From Rhodococcus_F sp040656415 (lineage in GTDB: Bacteria > Actinomycetota > Actinomycetes > Mycobacteriales > Mycobacteriaceae), in NCBI RefSeq assembly GCF_040656415.1, contig NZ_JBFAMC010000001.1:620001-684000 (forward strand): 64,000 nt of DNA, in the 5' to 3' direction. The notes below the pieces were generated by a model that saw only the letters and a program-made list of their open reading frames with translations, was not told where the DNA came from and ran no database searches. This document shows positions 16,568 through 24,847 of this stretch, one piece after another (position 1 is the stretch's first letter; each line of letters starts with the position of its first letter). The translations under genes were made by a program, and so were the position numbers.

Positions 16568-17479
16568 CTACACCGGGAAGGTGACGTCGGTCAGCTCTTC
16601 GGAGGCGTCCCAGAGTCGGCGCTGGATGTCAGTATCGTGTGATTGTGCGCTGGATTCAACGAGTTTCGGGTGGCCACGCATCTCGCGAAAGCCATCCGGG
16701 CCGTAGTACTGGCCGTTTCGCACACTGGGATCGGTTGCCGCGCGCAACGTCGGCAGCGCACCCATGGCTGCGCTCTGCGCCACCAGTCCTGACAGAAACT
16801 CGAGAGGTGGCCTGACGATGCCCGGAATGTTGCGGGTGAGCTCGGTGTTGGAGCCGCCGGGGTGAGCAGCCACCGCGATCGTCTGGGCGTCCTTGTCCTG
16901 GAGCCGGCGCGCCAGTTCGTAGGTGAACATCAGGTTGGCCAGTTTGGCCTGTCCGTAGGCGTCCACCCTGTTGTAGTTTCGCTCCAACTGCAGGTCGTCG
17001 AAGTGAATTTTGGCGCGGATCCGATGACCCAGGCTGCTGATCGTCACCACACGCGACCCCTCGACCGACAGCATGTTCTCGAGCAGCTGGCCGGTGAACG
17101 CGAAGTGACCGAGGTGGTTGGTGCCGAACTGCAACTCGAAGCCGTCTTTCGTGGTGGCCTTGGGGGTCCACATGACGCCCGCGTTGTTGATCAGCAAATC
17201 GATGCGCGGATGGTTGGCGCGCAGCTCCTCGGCGGCCTCATGGATGTTCTCCAGCGAGGTGAGGTCGAGTTGCTGCAGCGTGACGCTGGCGTCAGGAATA
17301 GCCGTCTTGATGCGGTCGGCCGCTTGCTTGCCCTTCTCGAGGTTGCGCACCGCCAATACGACATGGGCGCCCCTGGCGGCGAGAACGGCTGCGGTCTCGT
17401 AGCCGAGGCCAGTGTTGGAGCCGGTGATGATGACGACCCTGCCGGACTGATCGGGCACGTCGGCCGCGGTCCACTTCAT
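16568..17479 (-). CDS. Short-chain dehydrogenase/reductase (retinol-dehydrogenase-like)
   Basis: Classical-type SDR of about 303 residues. It has the NAD(P)-binding TGSNTGLGYETAAVLAARGA near the N-terminus, the NNAGVM motif, ISS of the catalytic Ser, and the YxxxK pair in DAYGQAKLANLMF. An extended C-terminal part (HPGGSNTELTRNIPG...GQYYGPDG) is typical of the retinol-dehydrogenase/protochlorophyllide-reductase-like group common in mycobacteria. The start is the ATG at 17479 with GGGGGA upstream; the frame is open 18 codons further. The substrate is unknown. It is divergent from the alpha/beta hydrolase. Confidence 0.9.
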   Translation of the reverse strand: MKWTAADVPDQSGRVVIITGSNTGLGYETAAVLAARGAHVVLAVRNLEKGKQAADRIKTAIPDASVTLQQLDLTSLENIHEAAEELRANHPRIDLLINNAGVMWTPKATTKDGFELQFGTNHLGHFAFTGQLLENMLSVEGSRVVTISSLGHRIRAKIHFDDLQLERNYNRVDAYGQAKLANLMFTYELARRLQDKDAQTIAVAAHPGGSNTELTRNIPGIVRPPLEFLSGLVAQSAAMGALPTLRAATDPSVRNGQYYGPDGFREMRGHPKLVESSAQSHDTDIQRRLWDASEELTDVTFPV

Positions 17480-17742
17480 GGCGATCCCCCTTGCTTCTTT
17501 GCCGTTCCGAATCTGACTGACTGTGACGTACATTTTAATGATGGCGGGTCAGCTGGCCATGTGCATGCCGACAGCCGAGGGGGTAGACCGCCTGTGACCC
17601 TGCCAGGCACCAATATTGCCGTCGCGTAGCGAAACGAAATCGATCGCAGGCATCAGCAGACCGCTGATGATTCGCTCGCCGTCCACTGACTGCGTGTACG
17701 ACAAGACGTTTCAAACGCTCATGCCGTAACGGGAGGACCGCA

Positions 17743-18651
17743 ATGACCGACACCGCAGCACCCACAGGAGCCCAGATCGCTGAGATGGTCGCACGTGGCC
17801 TGGCGTTCCCCGAACGAACCCCGATCCTGAAACGTCCCGACAGCGTTGGCCTCGACTACGAGGACATCTTCTTTCCTGCCCTCGATGGCACCGTATTGGA
17901 GGGATGGCTGATTCCCGCCGACTCCGAACGCGTCGTGATCTGCAACCACTTCGGCCCGGCCAATCGGCAGGGTTACCCGGGCCACCTGGAGGGCTGGAAC
18001 AGCTCCAACGGCGTCGAGGTCGACTTCCTGCCCAAGTACAAGGCCCTGCACGAGGCCGGCTACAACGTGTTGGCATACGACCTGCGCAACCACGGCCTCA
18101 GCTCGTCCGGGGCCGGCGGCATCTGCGCCACCGGACTGATCGAATGGCGCGACGTCATCGGCTCCCTGCGATACATCCGATCGCGCCCTGACACCAAAGA
18201 CATGGCGATCTCGCTGCAGAGCATGTGCATCGGCGCCGACTCCACCTTCGTTGCCATGGCCCATAAACCGGCAGAGTTCGACGGCGTGCGCTCGATGATC
18301 GCCATCCAGCCACTGACCGGCCGCAGCTTCGCCGAACGCGCTTTGGAAGCCATGGGAGCACCTGAGGCCATCGGACACTTCGAAACCGCCATCCAACTTC
18401 TGACCAGCTTCGAGGTCGACGACTACGACATGACCCGCTACGCGACCGCAGTCACCATCCCAACCCTCGTCGTGCAAGTCCGCGACGACCTCATGACCCG
18501 TGAAGTTGACGTCCAAGCGATATACGACGCCATTCCCGCCGTGGACAAGGAAATGTTCTGGATAGGCGATACCGTGATCCGCCATCATGGCTACACCTAC
18601 TTCGCCGACCATCCCAAGAAGATGATCGACTGGTACAACGCACACCCATAG
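17743..18651 (+). CDS. Alpha/beta hydrolase with Cys at the nucleophile elbow
   Basis: 302-residue alpha/beta-hydrolase-fold protein with GGGAGGACC upstream of ATG. The strand-loop VICNHFGPANRQGYPGH holds the oxyanion region, and NVLAYDLRNHGLSS is typical. The elbow reads SMCIGAD, with Cys where GxSxG enzymes have Ser. A candidate acid is in LVVQVRDDLMTRE, and the His is probably in IRHHGYTYFADHP. Cys nucleophiles occur in dienelactone hydrolases, so activity on lactones or a non-hydrolytic role is possible. Divergent from the SDR gene across a 263-base promoter region. Confidence 0.85.
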   Translation: MTDTAAPTGAQIAEMVARGLAFPERTPILKRPDSVGLDYEDIFFPALDGTVLEGWLIPADSERVVICNHFGPANRQGYPGHLEGWNSSNGVEVDFLPKYKALHEAGYNVLAYDLRNHGLSSSGAGGICATGLIEWRDVIGSLRYIRSRPDTKDMAISLQSMCIGADSTFVAMAHKPAEFDGVRSMIAIQPLTGRSFAERALEAMGAPEAIGHFETAIQLLTSFEVDDYDMTRYATAVTIPTLVVQVRDDLMTREVDVQAIYDAIPAVDKEMFWIGDTVIRHHGYTYFADHPKKMIDWYNAHP

Positions 18652-18869
18652 CCCAGGTGGAGTCGGCTTCTCGGTCGTTGAGATTGCCTGGGTCGCGGGT
18701 GCGTTACCCCAGTGCTTCTCCGGCACGTGTGTGGTGCATGGGTTGCCTGTTTCGCGTGAGGCGATATGCTGCGGGGGCGATAAGCGGTAACAAGTTCTTA
18801 CAAGTACCCCAGCGCTGATCCGCCGCGGGTACGCACCATTACTCATGACAGCCGGATGCAGGAGGATCG

Positions 18870-19322
18870 GTGGCCGCGACAGATGCGATGAAGACAATGC
18901 CGTGGATTACGTGGCTCGACTTGGACACCGAACTCGGTGAGGACGGGTCGGTGCGGTCCATACTGCGTCGCCCCAAACCCGAGCACATAAACCACAATGG
19001 GGACGTCAATGCTCCGGTCATCTACGGCGTGGCCGAAGTCGCCGGAGCCGGCGCGGCGGTAGTGGCTGCCGGTGCGGCTGGAACTGGTGCGTACACCGTC
19101 ATCCGTAGTGCGACGATTGCGTACCAGCGACCGGCGAATGGAGGCATCACTGCCAGTAGCAGGGTAGATCCGGCGGTGGCTGCAGACATACGGCGAACTC
19201 TTCAAGCCGGGGAGGGCTGTGACATCGACGTGGACGTCTCATTGACAGACGCAAGCGGAACGTATACTGGCGCTTGCAAATTCGTGGTCACTATGCGGCC
19301 GCGCAGGACCGATCGTGATTGA
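18870..19322 (+). CDS. Hotdog-fold thioesterase-like protein (DUF4442/PaaI-like)
   Basis: 150 residues from GTG with GGAGG six bases upstream. Segment EHINHNGDVNAPVIYGVAEV followed by a Gly/Ala-rich helix, then TVIRSATIAYQRPANGGITA and FVVTMRPRR, follows the hotdog pattern of acyl-CoA thioesterase relatives. The Asn/Gly-Asp around the helix start is the expected active-site area. No fused domain. The function is predicted only at fold level; the endogenous acyl substrate is unknown. Confidence 0.65.
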   Translation: MAATDAMKTMPWITWLDLDTELGEDGSVRSILRRPKPEHINHNGDVNAPVIYGVAEVAGAGAAVVAAGAAGTGAYTVIRSATIAYQRPANGGITASSRVDPAVAADIRRTLQAGEGCDIDVDVSLTDASGTYTGACKFVVTMRPRRTDRD

Positions 19323-19414
19323 TCGATCACTTCGGCCCAGTTCGTTGTGCCAATAGGTGCCGAAACGCGGTGCCAGGTCGTGTCGCACTGGTCTGCAAAA
19401 TCGACGTCGGATCT

Positions 19415-20161
19415 CTACATCTTGACGCAGTCGATGAGGGCAATCGGCGGATAGTTGAGGAAGTCATCCCAGTAGTCGACTTCATGTACATCGACTGAGG
19501 GGTCCAGCTCGGGCGTGTGTAGCTTGAAATGGCGAAAGCCGGCGGCGTTCAATTCTGACTCGTAGGAATCAGCCGACATGTGATACGTGTCGAGCGTGAG
19601 CGACGAATCGCTGAGATCGAACTTGAACTGCAGCGGGGCGCCGTCGGGTTCCAGTTCCGCCAATATGACCTCGAAACCGTACTTTTTGTAGTTCGGGATC
19701 GGGTGAAACGACTCCAGACCGGGGTTACTCGTGACGGTGACAAAACGGCTGCCCGGTTTGACGCGACTGGCCACGCCCTGGCACATTCGTGCGAGTTCGG
19801 TGCGGTCGCTCGCGTAGTCAAGCAGGTAGGCAGCCACGGCCATATCGAAATCCTGCTGAGGCACTGCCGATCGGGCGTCTTCGACCCGATACTCGATGCC
19901 CAGTGGTTGTCGTTCTTCCTGCTCGCGGGCCAGCGCGATCATGCGATCGGAAGTATCGATACCGACCACTTTCGAAACGCCGGATTGGCCGAGGATGCGG
20001 GTGAAATATCCTTCACCGCAGGCAACATCGAGCACCTTTTGTCCGCTGACATCTCCAATCAACTTCAGAAATGAGTAGGTCTCGATCTGCGAGCGCCAGG
20101 GTTGGGTTTTTGACTCCCGATACTGCTCGGCGATCCGTTCTTGGCTGTAGTCAGTTAGCAC
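19415..20161 (-). CDS. Class I SAM-dependent methyltransferase
   Basis: 248 residues from GTG with GGAAAGG upstream. Rossmann-type motifs are VLDVACGEGYFTRILGQSG (SAM-binding motif I), VVGIDTSDRMIALAREQ (motif II) and FDMAVAAYLLDYA (motif IV). The C-terminus includes an aromatic-rich region. It is similar to small-molecule methyltransferases such as those acting on quinone-like or toxoflavin-like compounds, but the substrate cannot be deduced. It is monocistronic and convergent with the hotdog gene. Confidence 0.88.
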   Translation of the reverse strand: MLTDYSQERIAEQYRESKTQPWRSQIETYSFLKLIGDVSGQKVLDVACGEGYFTRILGQSGVSKVVGIDTSDRMIALAREQEERQPLGIEYRVEDARSAVPQQDFDMAVAAYLLDYASDRTELARMCQGVASRVKPGSRFVTVTSNPGLESFHPIPNYKKYGFEVILAELEPDGAPLQFKFDLSDSSLTLDTYHMSADSYESELNAAGFRHFKLHTPELDPSVDVHEVDYWDDFLNYPPIALIDCVKM

Positions 20162-20526
20162 GACGACCGCCTTTCCAGGGTGTGTTGGGCTTGGTCCGTT
20201 GATCGGCTAGGGGTCTGGGTTGCAGCCCGCTGTCATGCGGTTGCACTGCAATCGTATTCGGCGTGTCGAGGGGGCTTCGGAATCCGCACGCGGCTCGTTT
20301 GACTCGGTCGACCGGCCCGTTGTGGCCCTCGGTGCCGACGTCGGCGATCCAGGGCGAAACGAGATGCAGCAGTGCATCGCAGTCGGTAGTCCGGTGTGGG
20401 TGTGCCCGGAGTTGCCGCAGGGGTGTGCACGGCGCCCGAGTTATTCGCTTGTGCCGCTCCTGCAGATTCCGGTACTCATGGGGTGATCTGCAAATCAACA
20501 GCTTGACGATAGTGAAGGGGGACAGT
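20162..20526. other. Intergenic region between methyltransferase and GNAT genes
   Basis: 365 bases with frames open on both strands but no recognisable protein. The composition is mixed, and none of the possible peptides shows family features. It must hold the divergent promoters of the two flanking genes. Confidence 0.4.
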
Positions 20527-21015
20527 TTGGAGATTGGTCCGTACGACGGATCCATGCGTGACTTGATACTCGACCTGTCGATTCGGGCGTGGCGGCCCGT
20601 TTTCGCCGAACTCTCGAGGGCTGTTCCACCTTTCGTGTTCACCGCCTTCTACCCGCAAGGTTGGGAACGGCGACAGATCGAAGATCTCATGGACGTCCTC
20701 GACCGCGAAGGCGACATGGTGCACGTCGCAACGGAGAACGGCGTGCCTCTCGGTTGGGTCAGTGTGCGGCTCCATCCGAGCGACTCAATGGGTGAGATCT
20801 ACGTCCTCGCCGTCGACCCTGAGCAGCAACGCCGCGGTATTGGTACCGCGCTGATGGAGCACGCGTTCGGTCTCGTGAGAAGAGCTGGGATGAGGATGAT
20901 CATGGTCGAAACGGGAGACGATCCTGGGCACGGGCCTTCACGGGCTACATACGAGTCGGCCGGATTCAAGCGCTGGCCAGTCGCTCGATACTTCAAGGAT
21001 CTGACAGTGGACTGA
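20527..21015 (+). CDS. GNAT-family N-acetyltransferase
   Basis: About 162 residues. The acetyl-CoA-binding motif A is clear in IYVLAVDPEQQRRGIGTALMEHA (V-x-P-x-x-Q/R-x-x-G-x-G/A), followed by IMVETGDDPGHGPSRATYESAGFKRW, the motif B region. I place the start at the TTG at 20527, preceded by AAGGGG; GTG 20511 and ATG 20554 are alternatives. The frame is open far upstream without similarity. The acceptor substrate is unknown. Confidence 0.8.
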   Translation: MEIGPYDGSMRDLILDLSIRAWRPVFAELSRAVPPFVFTAFYPQGWERRQIEDLMDVLDREGDMVHVATENGVPLGWVSVRLHPSDSMGEIYVLAVDPEQQRRGIGTALMEHAFGLVRRAGMRMIMVETGDDPGHGPSRATYESAGFKRWPVARYFKDLTVD

Positions 21016-21129
21016 CCCTGAACTTCGCTGGCGAAATCGGGTCGAGATGAGGGGCAGGCTTCAGCGATCGCTTCGGCAGGTCGCCCCGATTCTGAAAGTG
21101 CCTGGTGGCGGGTACTCGAGGGTGCCGCC

Positions 21130-21771
21130 TCAATCGTCTCCGACGTAGGTCAGCGCCCACTCTGGACTTCCAAATGCCTGGACGAGGAGTTTCGAACCCA
21201 CGGTTGCCGAACCGATGTTTCCGATATGCGGACGGACTCCGCTATAGGTTCCTAGCCATCCTTGCCCCTCATTGGGGCAACGCAGCGTCAGAGTCAATGC
21301 TTCTCCGTCGTCGAGTCTGTGTCGACTGACGAATTCGCCGCCGGCGAGCAATTGAAACACTTCGTCGACACCCGTGCCGGTGGGTGCGATGTTCACGTGG
21401 AATCTGTCGAACCTGCTGTAGTCCTTACCTTCCAGGACTTGATGTAGCTGGGGGTAGCCGTAGCCCTCATTGGTGACGAATGTGGTGAGGGAACCTCCCC
21501 CAGGAACTTCCGGCGTGCGCCCAGCCTGCGCAACGATCTCCAGCAAGTGGTCCATCGGGAGCAGGAAGTGTTCCTTGACGCGTGCGACTTCTGCCTCTTC
21601 GAGCATGGGTTTCGCCAGGAGTGCGCGTACAGACGCGTCACGGTTCCGCAGATCGAGTGGCCAGACACCGACACCGATCTTCCGTAGTTCTGTGTTGATG
21701 TCCGAGAGTGTCTCAGGTTCGGCGCGGCGATCGGAGAATGTCAGCGATAGTCCCTTCTCCATGTAACTCAC
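21130..21771 (-). CDS. Unknown protein translationally coupled to multicopper oxidase
   Basis: 213 residues, GTG start overlapping the stop of the multicopper oxidase gene in GTGA, so translated from the same message. No signal peptide or membrane segment. Visible stretches are KIGVGVWPLDLRNRDASVRA, LLPMDHLLEIVAQAGRTPEVPGG, FVTNEGYGYPQLHQVLEG and FDRFHVNIAPTGTGVDEVFQ, ending in an aromatic-rich tail. The His-containing beta-like centre (FHVN, SRHRLDDGE) recalls cupin-type proteins, but I cannot support that assignment. The coupling suggests a cytoplasmic accessory or a separate enzyme acting on the same substrate. Confidence 0.75.
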   Translation of the reverse strand: MSYMEKGLSLTFSDRRAEPETLSDINTELRKIGVGVWPLDLRNRDASVRALLAKPMLEEAEVARVKEHFLLPMDHLLEIVAQAGRTPEVPGGGSLTTFVTNEGYGYPQLHQVLEGKDYSRFDRFHVNIAPTGTGVDEVFQLLAGGEFVSRHRLDDGEALTLTLRCPNEGQGWLGTYSGVRPHIGNIGSATVGSKLLVQAFGSPEWALTYVGDD

Positions 21772-23732
21772 GACTCCGGAGTTACTTGGAATTTTCGCAT
21801 CATGTCATAGTCTTCGTGAGTAATGATGTGGCAGTGCCAGACAAAATTTCCCGGACGGTCGAAATGGGCCACTAGGCGGGTGACCTGTCCGGCAAGCGCT
21901 AGGACGGTATCTTTTCTTCCCTGCTCATTGGGTTGAGGCAGCACAGGATCTCCGTTCAACCCGTGAAGATCGAGAGTAGCTCCCTGGAAGGTGCGATTGG
22001 GGTCGTCCATGAATTGCTGGGTTCTATTGACAAGATCACCATTGAATTCCTGACGATCGATCACTTGGAACTGCACCTGATGAATGTGCATGGGGTGCGC
22101 CGACCCGGTAGTGTTGTAGATTTCCCAAATCTCGGTGGAATTCTGTGGGACTATCTCGGTAGTTTCATCCATGAAAAAGAGCGAACCCGATTCCAATGTC
22201 CCCATGAGTACCAGGGTTCTATCCATGTCGTCGCGCAGGTTGAACAGCACGAGTTGCCTGACCGTTTGCGGATTGTCTCTGGGCAGCAGTTGTAGCGGTT
22301 CACGTAGCGGAATTGTTGGATCGAAGTTGATGGCCTGCGCTTCCGATTGCGGTCCCGCTTCTCCAATATCAAATCGCATGACCAGACCGGTTGATTCCGG
22401 GTCGGCGATAGTGGCAAGACCGCCCATGCCGTCCGAAATGACTCGATCTCCACCGGCGTTGTAGACCAGCTTCATGGAGTTTGCTGGTTCAGCCGGATCC
22501 ACATAGCCGCGGAAGGGTAGTTCGGGACCGAGATTCTTCAGGATTATCTGCTGGTTGGCGCAATCGTTGAAGTCGACGATGATATCCATACGTTCCGCTG
22601 GTGTCACCACGAGCTGAGTGAGCCGAACCGGAGAGTTCAAGAACCCGCCGTCGGACCCGATCTGAAAGAACTCCATCCCGTTGTCGAACTCGAGGACATA
22701 ACTGCGTGAGCTGGAGGCGTTGAGTAGACGCAGGCGGTACTTGTTTGGCTCGAGTTCCACTTTCGGCCAGGCCATCCCGTTGACAAGAATATGGGTTCCA
22801 AAAAATTCGTCGAGAACCGTCGGATCCGGCCAGTTGTCGGCAATGTCTTTTTGAATGATCGGATTGATCGGCTCACCGTGACGGCCGGGGTAATAGAGAT
22901 TGCCTTCGTCATCGAAGAGGGCGTCGTGAATGACGATTTCGATCATGTGGTCATCATCGGGAATTATCGAGCCGTCAATGAGGCGGTCTTCGGTCGCATC
23001 TTTGATGAGGTACATGCCCGCCAACCCCGCATATGTGTTGAGGCGCGTCATACCCACCGTGTGGTCGTGATACCACAATCCGGCAGCTTCCTGAGTGTTG
23101 TCGTAAAAATAGACGGATTTGTCCCAGTCGGGACCGGTTGCTTGATATTCCTGCGTATACCAGGCCTCGGGATTCCCGTCACTTTCCGACTCTGTGTGAC
23201 CCCCGTGTAAGTGGATGACAACGGGCTTTTGTTCGATGAATTCCGCGGTGGCGTTCGGAAGGTGGGGTATATGCAACGTCAAGTCTATTGGCAGAATGTA
23301 AGGCTCATCATTGGGTAACTGATTTCGCCATTCGACCTGAACATCTTCATTCGATCTGACGATGATGCTAGGTCCAGGTGCCGTTACCTGGCCTTGGTGT
23401 TCGAATCCGTAGACGGTAGTCATCATCTCGCTGCCGTCGGATGCCCGTAGACCGAGCCACTGCCGGCTCTCCATTATCGGCACCGTCAGAGTCATTCCTG
23501 CAGCAGCATAAATTCTGGCCGGCATCGGTAGTAGATTGCTGAACTTCTCCTGTGATGCAGGGTCCAACAGGGTTACAGATGTTGCGCCGCCACCAATTTC
23601 CGTCTGGTTGCTCGATGTACTGCATCCCGCAACGCCGAGACCGATGACGGCTCCGGTGGCGATTGATCCCTTCAAGAATTCCCGTCGTCCCACCATCGGA
23701 TTCGCGGGTATGAGATTTGGCCGCTTTTTCAC
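21768..23732 (-). CDS. Tat-exported multicopper oxidase (CotA/bilirubin-oxidase-like)
   Basis: Four-electron O2-reducing oxidase of metals, phenols or bilirubin-like compounds, acting outside the membrane. From GTG 23732 (GGAGAA upstream) it has 654 residues. A Tat signal (GRREFLKGSIATGAVIGLG) ends at a lipobox-like GVAGC. All four copper-binding segments are present: HLHGGHTESE near residue 173, WYHDHTVGM near 221, HPMHIHQVQF near 545 and WHCHIITHEDYDMM near 630, which supplies the T1 Cys and axial Met. The frame is open upstream to 23846 without similarity. It is followed by the coupled unknown gene at 21771. Confidence 0.93.
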   Translation of the reverse strand: MKKRPNLIPANPMVGRREFLKGSIATGAVIGLGVAGCSTSSNQTEIGGGATSVTLLDPASQEKFSNLLPMPARIYAAAGMTLTVPIMESRQWLGLRASDGSEMMTTVYGFEHQGQVTAPGPSIIVRSNEDVQVEWRNQLPNDEPYILPIDLTLHIPHLPNATAEFIEQKPVVIHLHGGHTESESDGNPEAWYTQEYQATGPDWDKSVYFYDNTQEAAGLWYHDHTVGMTRLNTYAGLAGMYLIKDATEDRLIDGSIIPDDDHMIEIVIHDALFDDEGNLYYPGRHGEPINPIIQKDIADNWPDPTVLDEFFGTHILVNGMAWPKVELEPNKYRLRLLNASSSRSYVLEFDNGMEFFQIGSDGGFLNSPVRLTQLVVTPAERMDIIVDFNDCANQQIILKNLGPELPFRGYVDPAEPANSMKLVYNAGGDRVISDGMGGLATIADPESTGLVMRFDIGEAGPQSEAQAINFDPTIPLREPLQLLPRDNPQTVRQLVLFNLRDDMDRTLVLMGTLESGSLFFMDETTEIVPQNSTEIWEIYNTTGSAHPMHIHQVQFQVIDRQEFNGDLVNRTQQFMDDPNRTFQGATLDLHGLNGDPVLPQPNEQGRKDTVLALAGQVTRLVAHFDRPGNFVWHCHIITHEDYDMMRKFQVTPES

Positions 23733-24073
23733 TGGTGTTCTCCGAACATGCGAGGGACACGAATCACTTCCGAGTGTAGGTGGGGTTGGTGTCGTCGCAC
23801 TTGTAGCAATATGTCGGTGGATCGGATGCTGTCCGATTCCGAGCATGGTTCTACCTCGGCGGCGCTGGGCTGCTGCAGTGATGACAGGGGTAGGCGCCCA
23901 CCGTGACCTGGCTTGATCGGTGATCGCGCGATAGATATCGATTCACAGAGTGCGCTGCTCGTGCGCGTGCTGAATTATCAGCGAGTTCTCAGCTGAGCCG
24001 ATTCGATATTCGGCGAAAATGCGGCCGAGGATTTGAGGTCGAGCCGGCCTCGGGGCGAACTGGAGAGTCGCTG
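23733..24073. other. Upstream region of multicopper oxidase
   Basis: 341 bases between the oxidase start and the end of the small secreted-protein gene, both on the minus strand. It should carry the oxidase promoter. I see no clear metal-regulator dyad (no CsoR, IdeR or Zur-like palindrome). Confidence 0.4.
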
Positions 24074-24523
24074 TCAGATTCCGTAGAAACTTCCGGAGGA
24101 GCCCCACGAGCCGAATTCAGATCCCTCCGTAACGGTGACGATGGTCGGCTCGGCGGTTTCTTCACCAGGGGACATGGGCGGGGCGGTTCCCCACAGCTCG
24201 GGCACGGGTAGGCCAAAGCATCCCCACTGCACCATGTACTGGCCGGGGCTGACCCTGGCGCGGAGCTCGATCTCTTCTCCCTCCAGAGCAGGCTCTGGGC
24301 CGACGACGGCGACTGGAACTGCCGAGTCAACATTTGTGACCCACATCGTGCAGGTCGCGGCGCCAACGGCATCGAACAGAATTCCCATGACCACCTCTCC
24401 CGCTGTTCCCGAGATGTCGATGTTGAGGTCATCGGGAGCAGCGGATGCGGTAGGCGCGGAAAAGAGCGTCAGGCCTGTCGACGCTGCGGCGATTCCTACA
24501 GTTCGGGCAATCGTCGTCTTCAT
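24074..24523 (-). CDS. Small secreted protein of unknown function
   Basis: 149 residues from ATG 24523 with CGGAGAA upstream. The signal peptide KTTIARTVGIAAASTGLTLFSAP ends around ASA/APDD. The mature part has two cysteines (ATCTMWVTN and QWGCFGLPVP), an acidic Pro/Glu-rich middle and a Gly/Ser tail. It resembles other small Cys-pair exported proteins of mycolata but no family is recognised. Divergent from the repeat-containing secreted protein at 24848. Confidence 0.72.
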   Translation of the reverse strand: MKTTIARTVGIAAASTGLTLFSAPTASAAPDDLNIDISGTAGEVVMGILFDAVGAATCTMWVTNVDSAVPVAVVGPEPALEGEEIELRARVSPGQYMVQWGCFGLPVPELWGTAPPMSPGEETAEPTIVTVTEGSEFGSWGSSGSFYGI

Positions 24524-24847
24524 AGGTGCATTTCTCCGAACGTCTGGTTTCCCATTGACAAGAGGTAAGACCCATCGGGGAGTATTCCACCTCGACCCTG
24601 GATCCATTGGGAAGCGCGCGGACCTCTCCCTCGAGATTCGCGTAGGCGTCCATCGGGCGTTGTGTTCAACTTGCTTCGTGTTCAACGTGCTCCGGCGATC
24701 ACGCTGGTGTTCCTGCCGCCCCCGTGCTCGGCTGTGCAGCAGACGTGTGAAATCGTCAACTCATGGACAAGCGTCCGCATAAGTGTGAGACTCTTGTGCC
24801 TTGCTCGCTGAAAACGCGGGTCGGTTTCAGCATCGAATGGAGCGTGA
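24524..24847. other. Divergent promoter region of two secreted-protein genes
   Basis: 324 bases with no supported gene. A direct repeat TGTTCAAC occurs twice near 24664 and 24680, about one and a half helix turns apart. It could be a regulator-binding pair, but the evidence is only the repetition. Confidence 0.35.
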
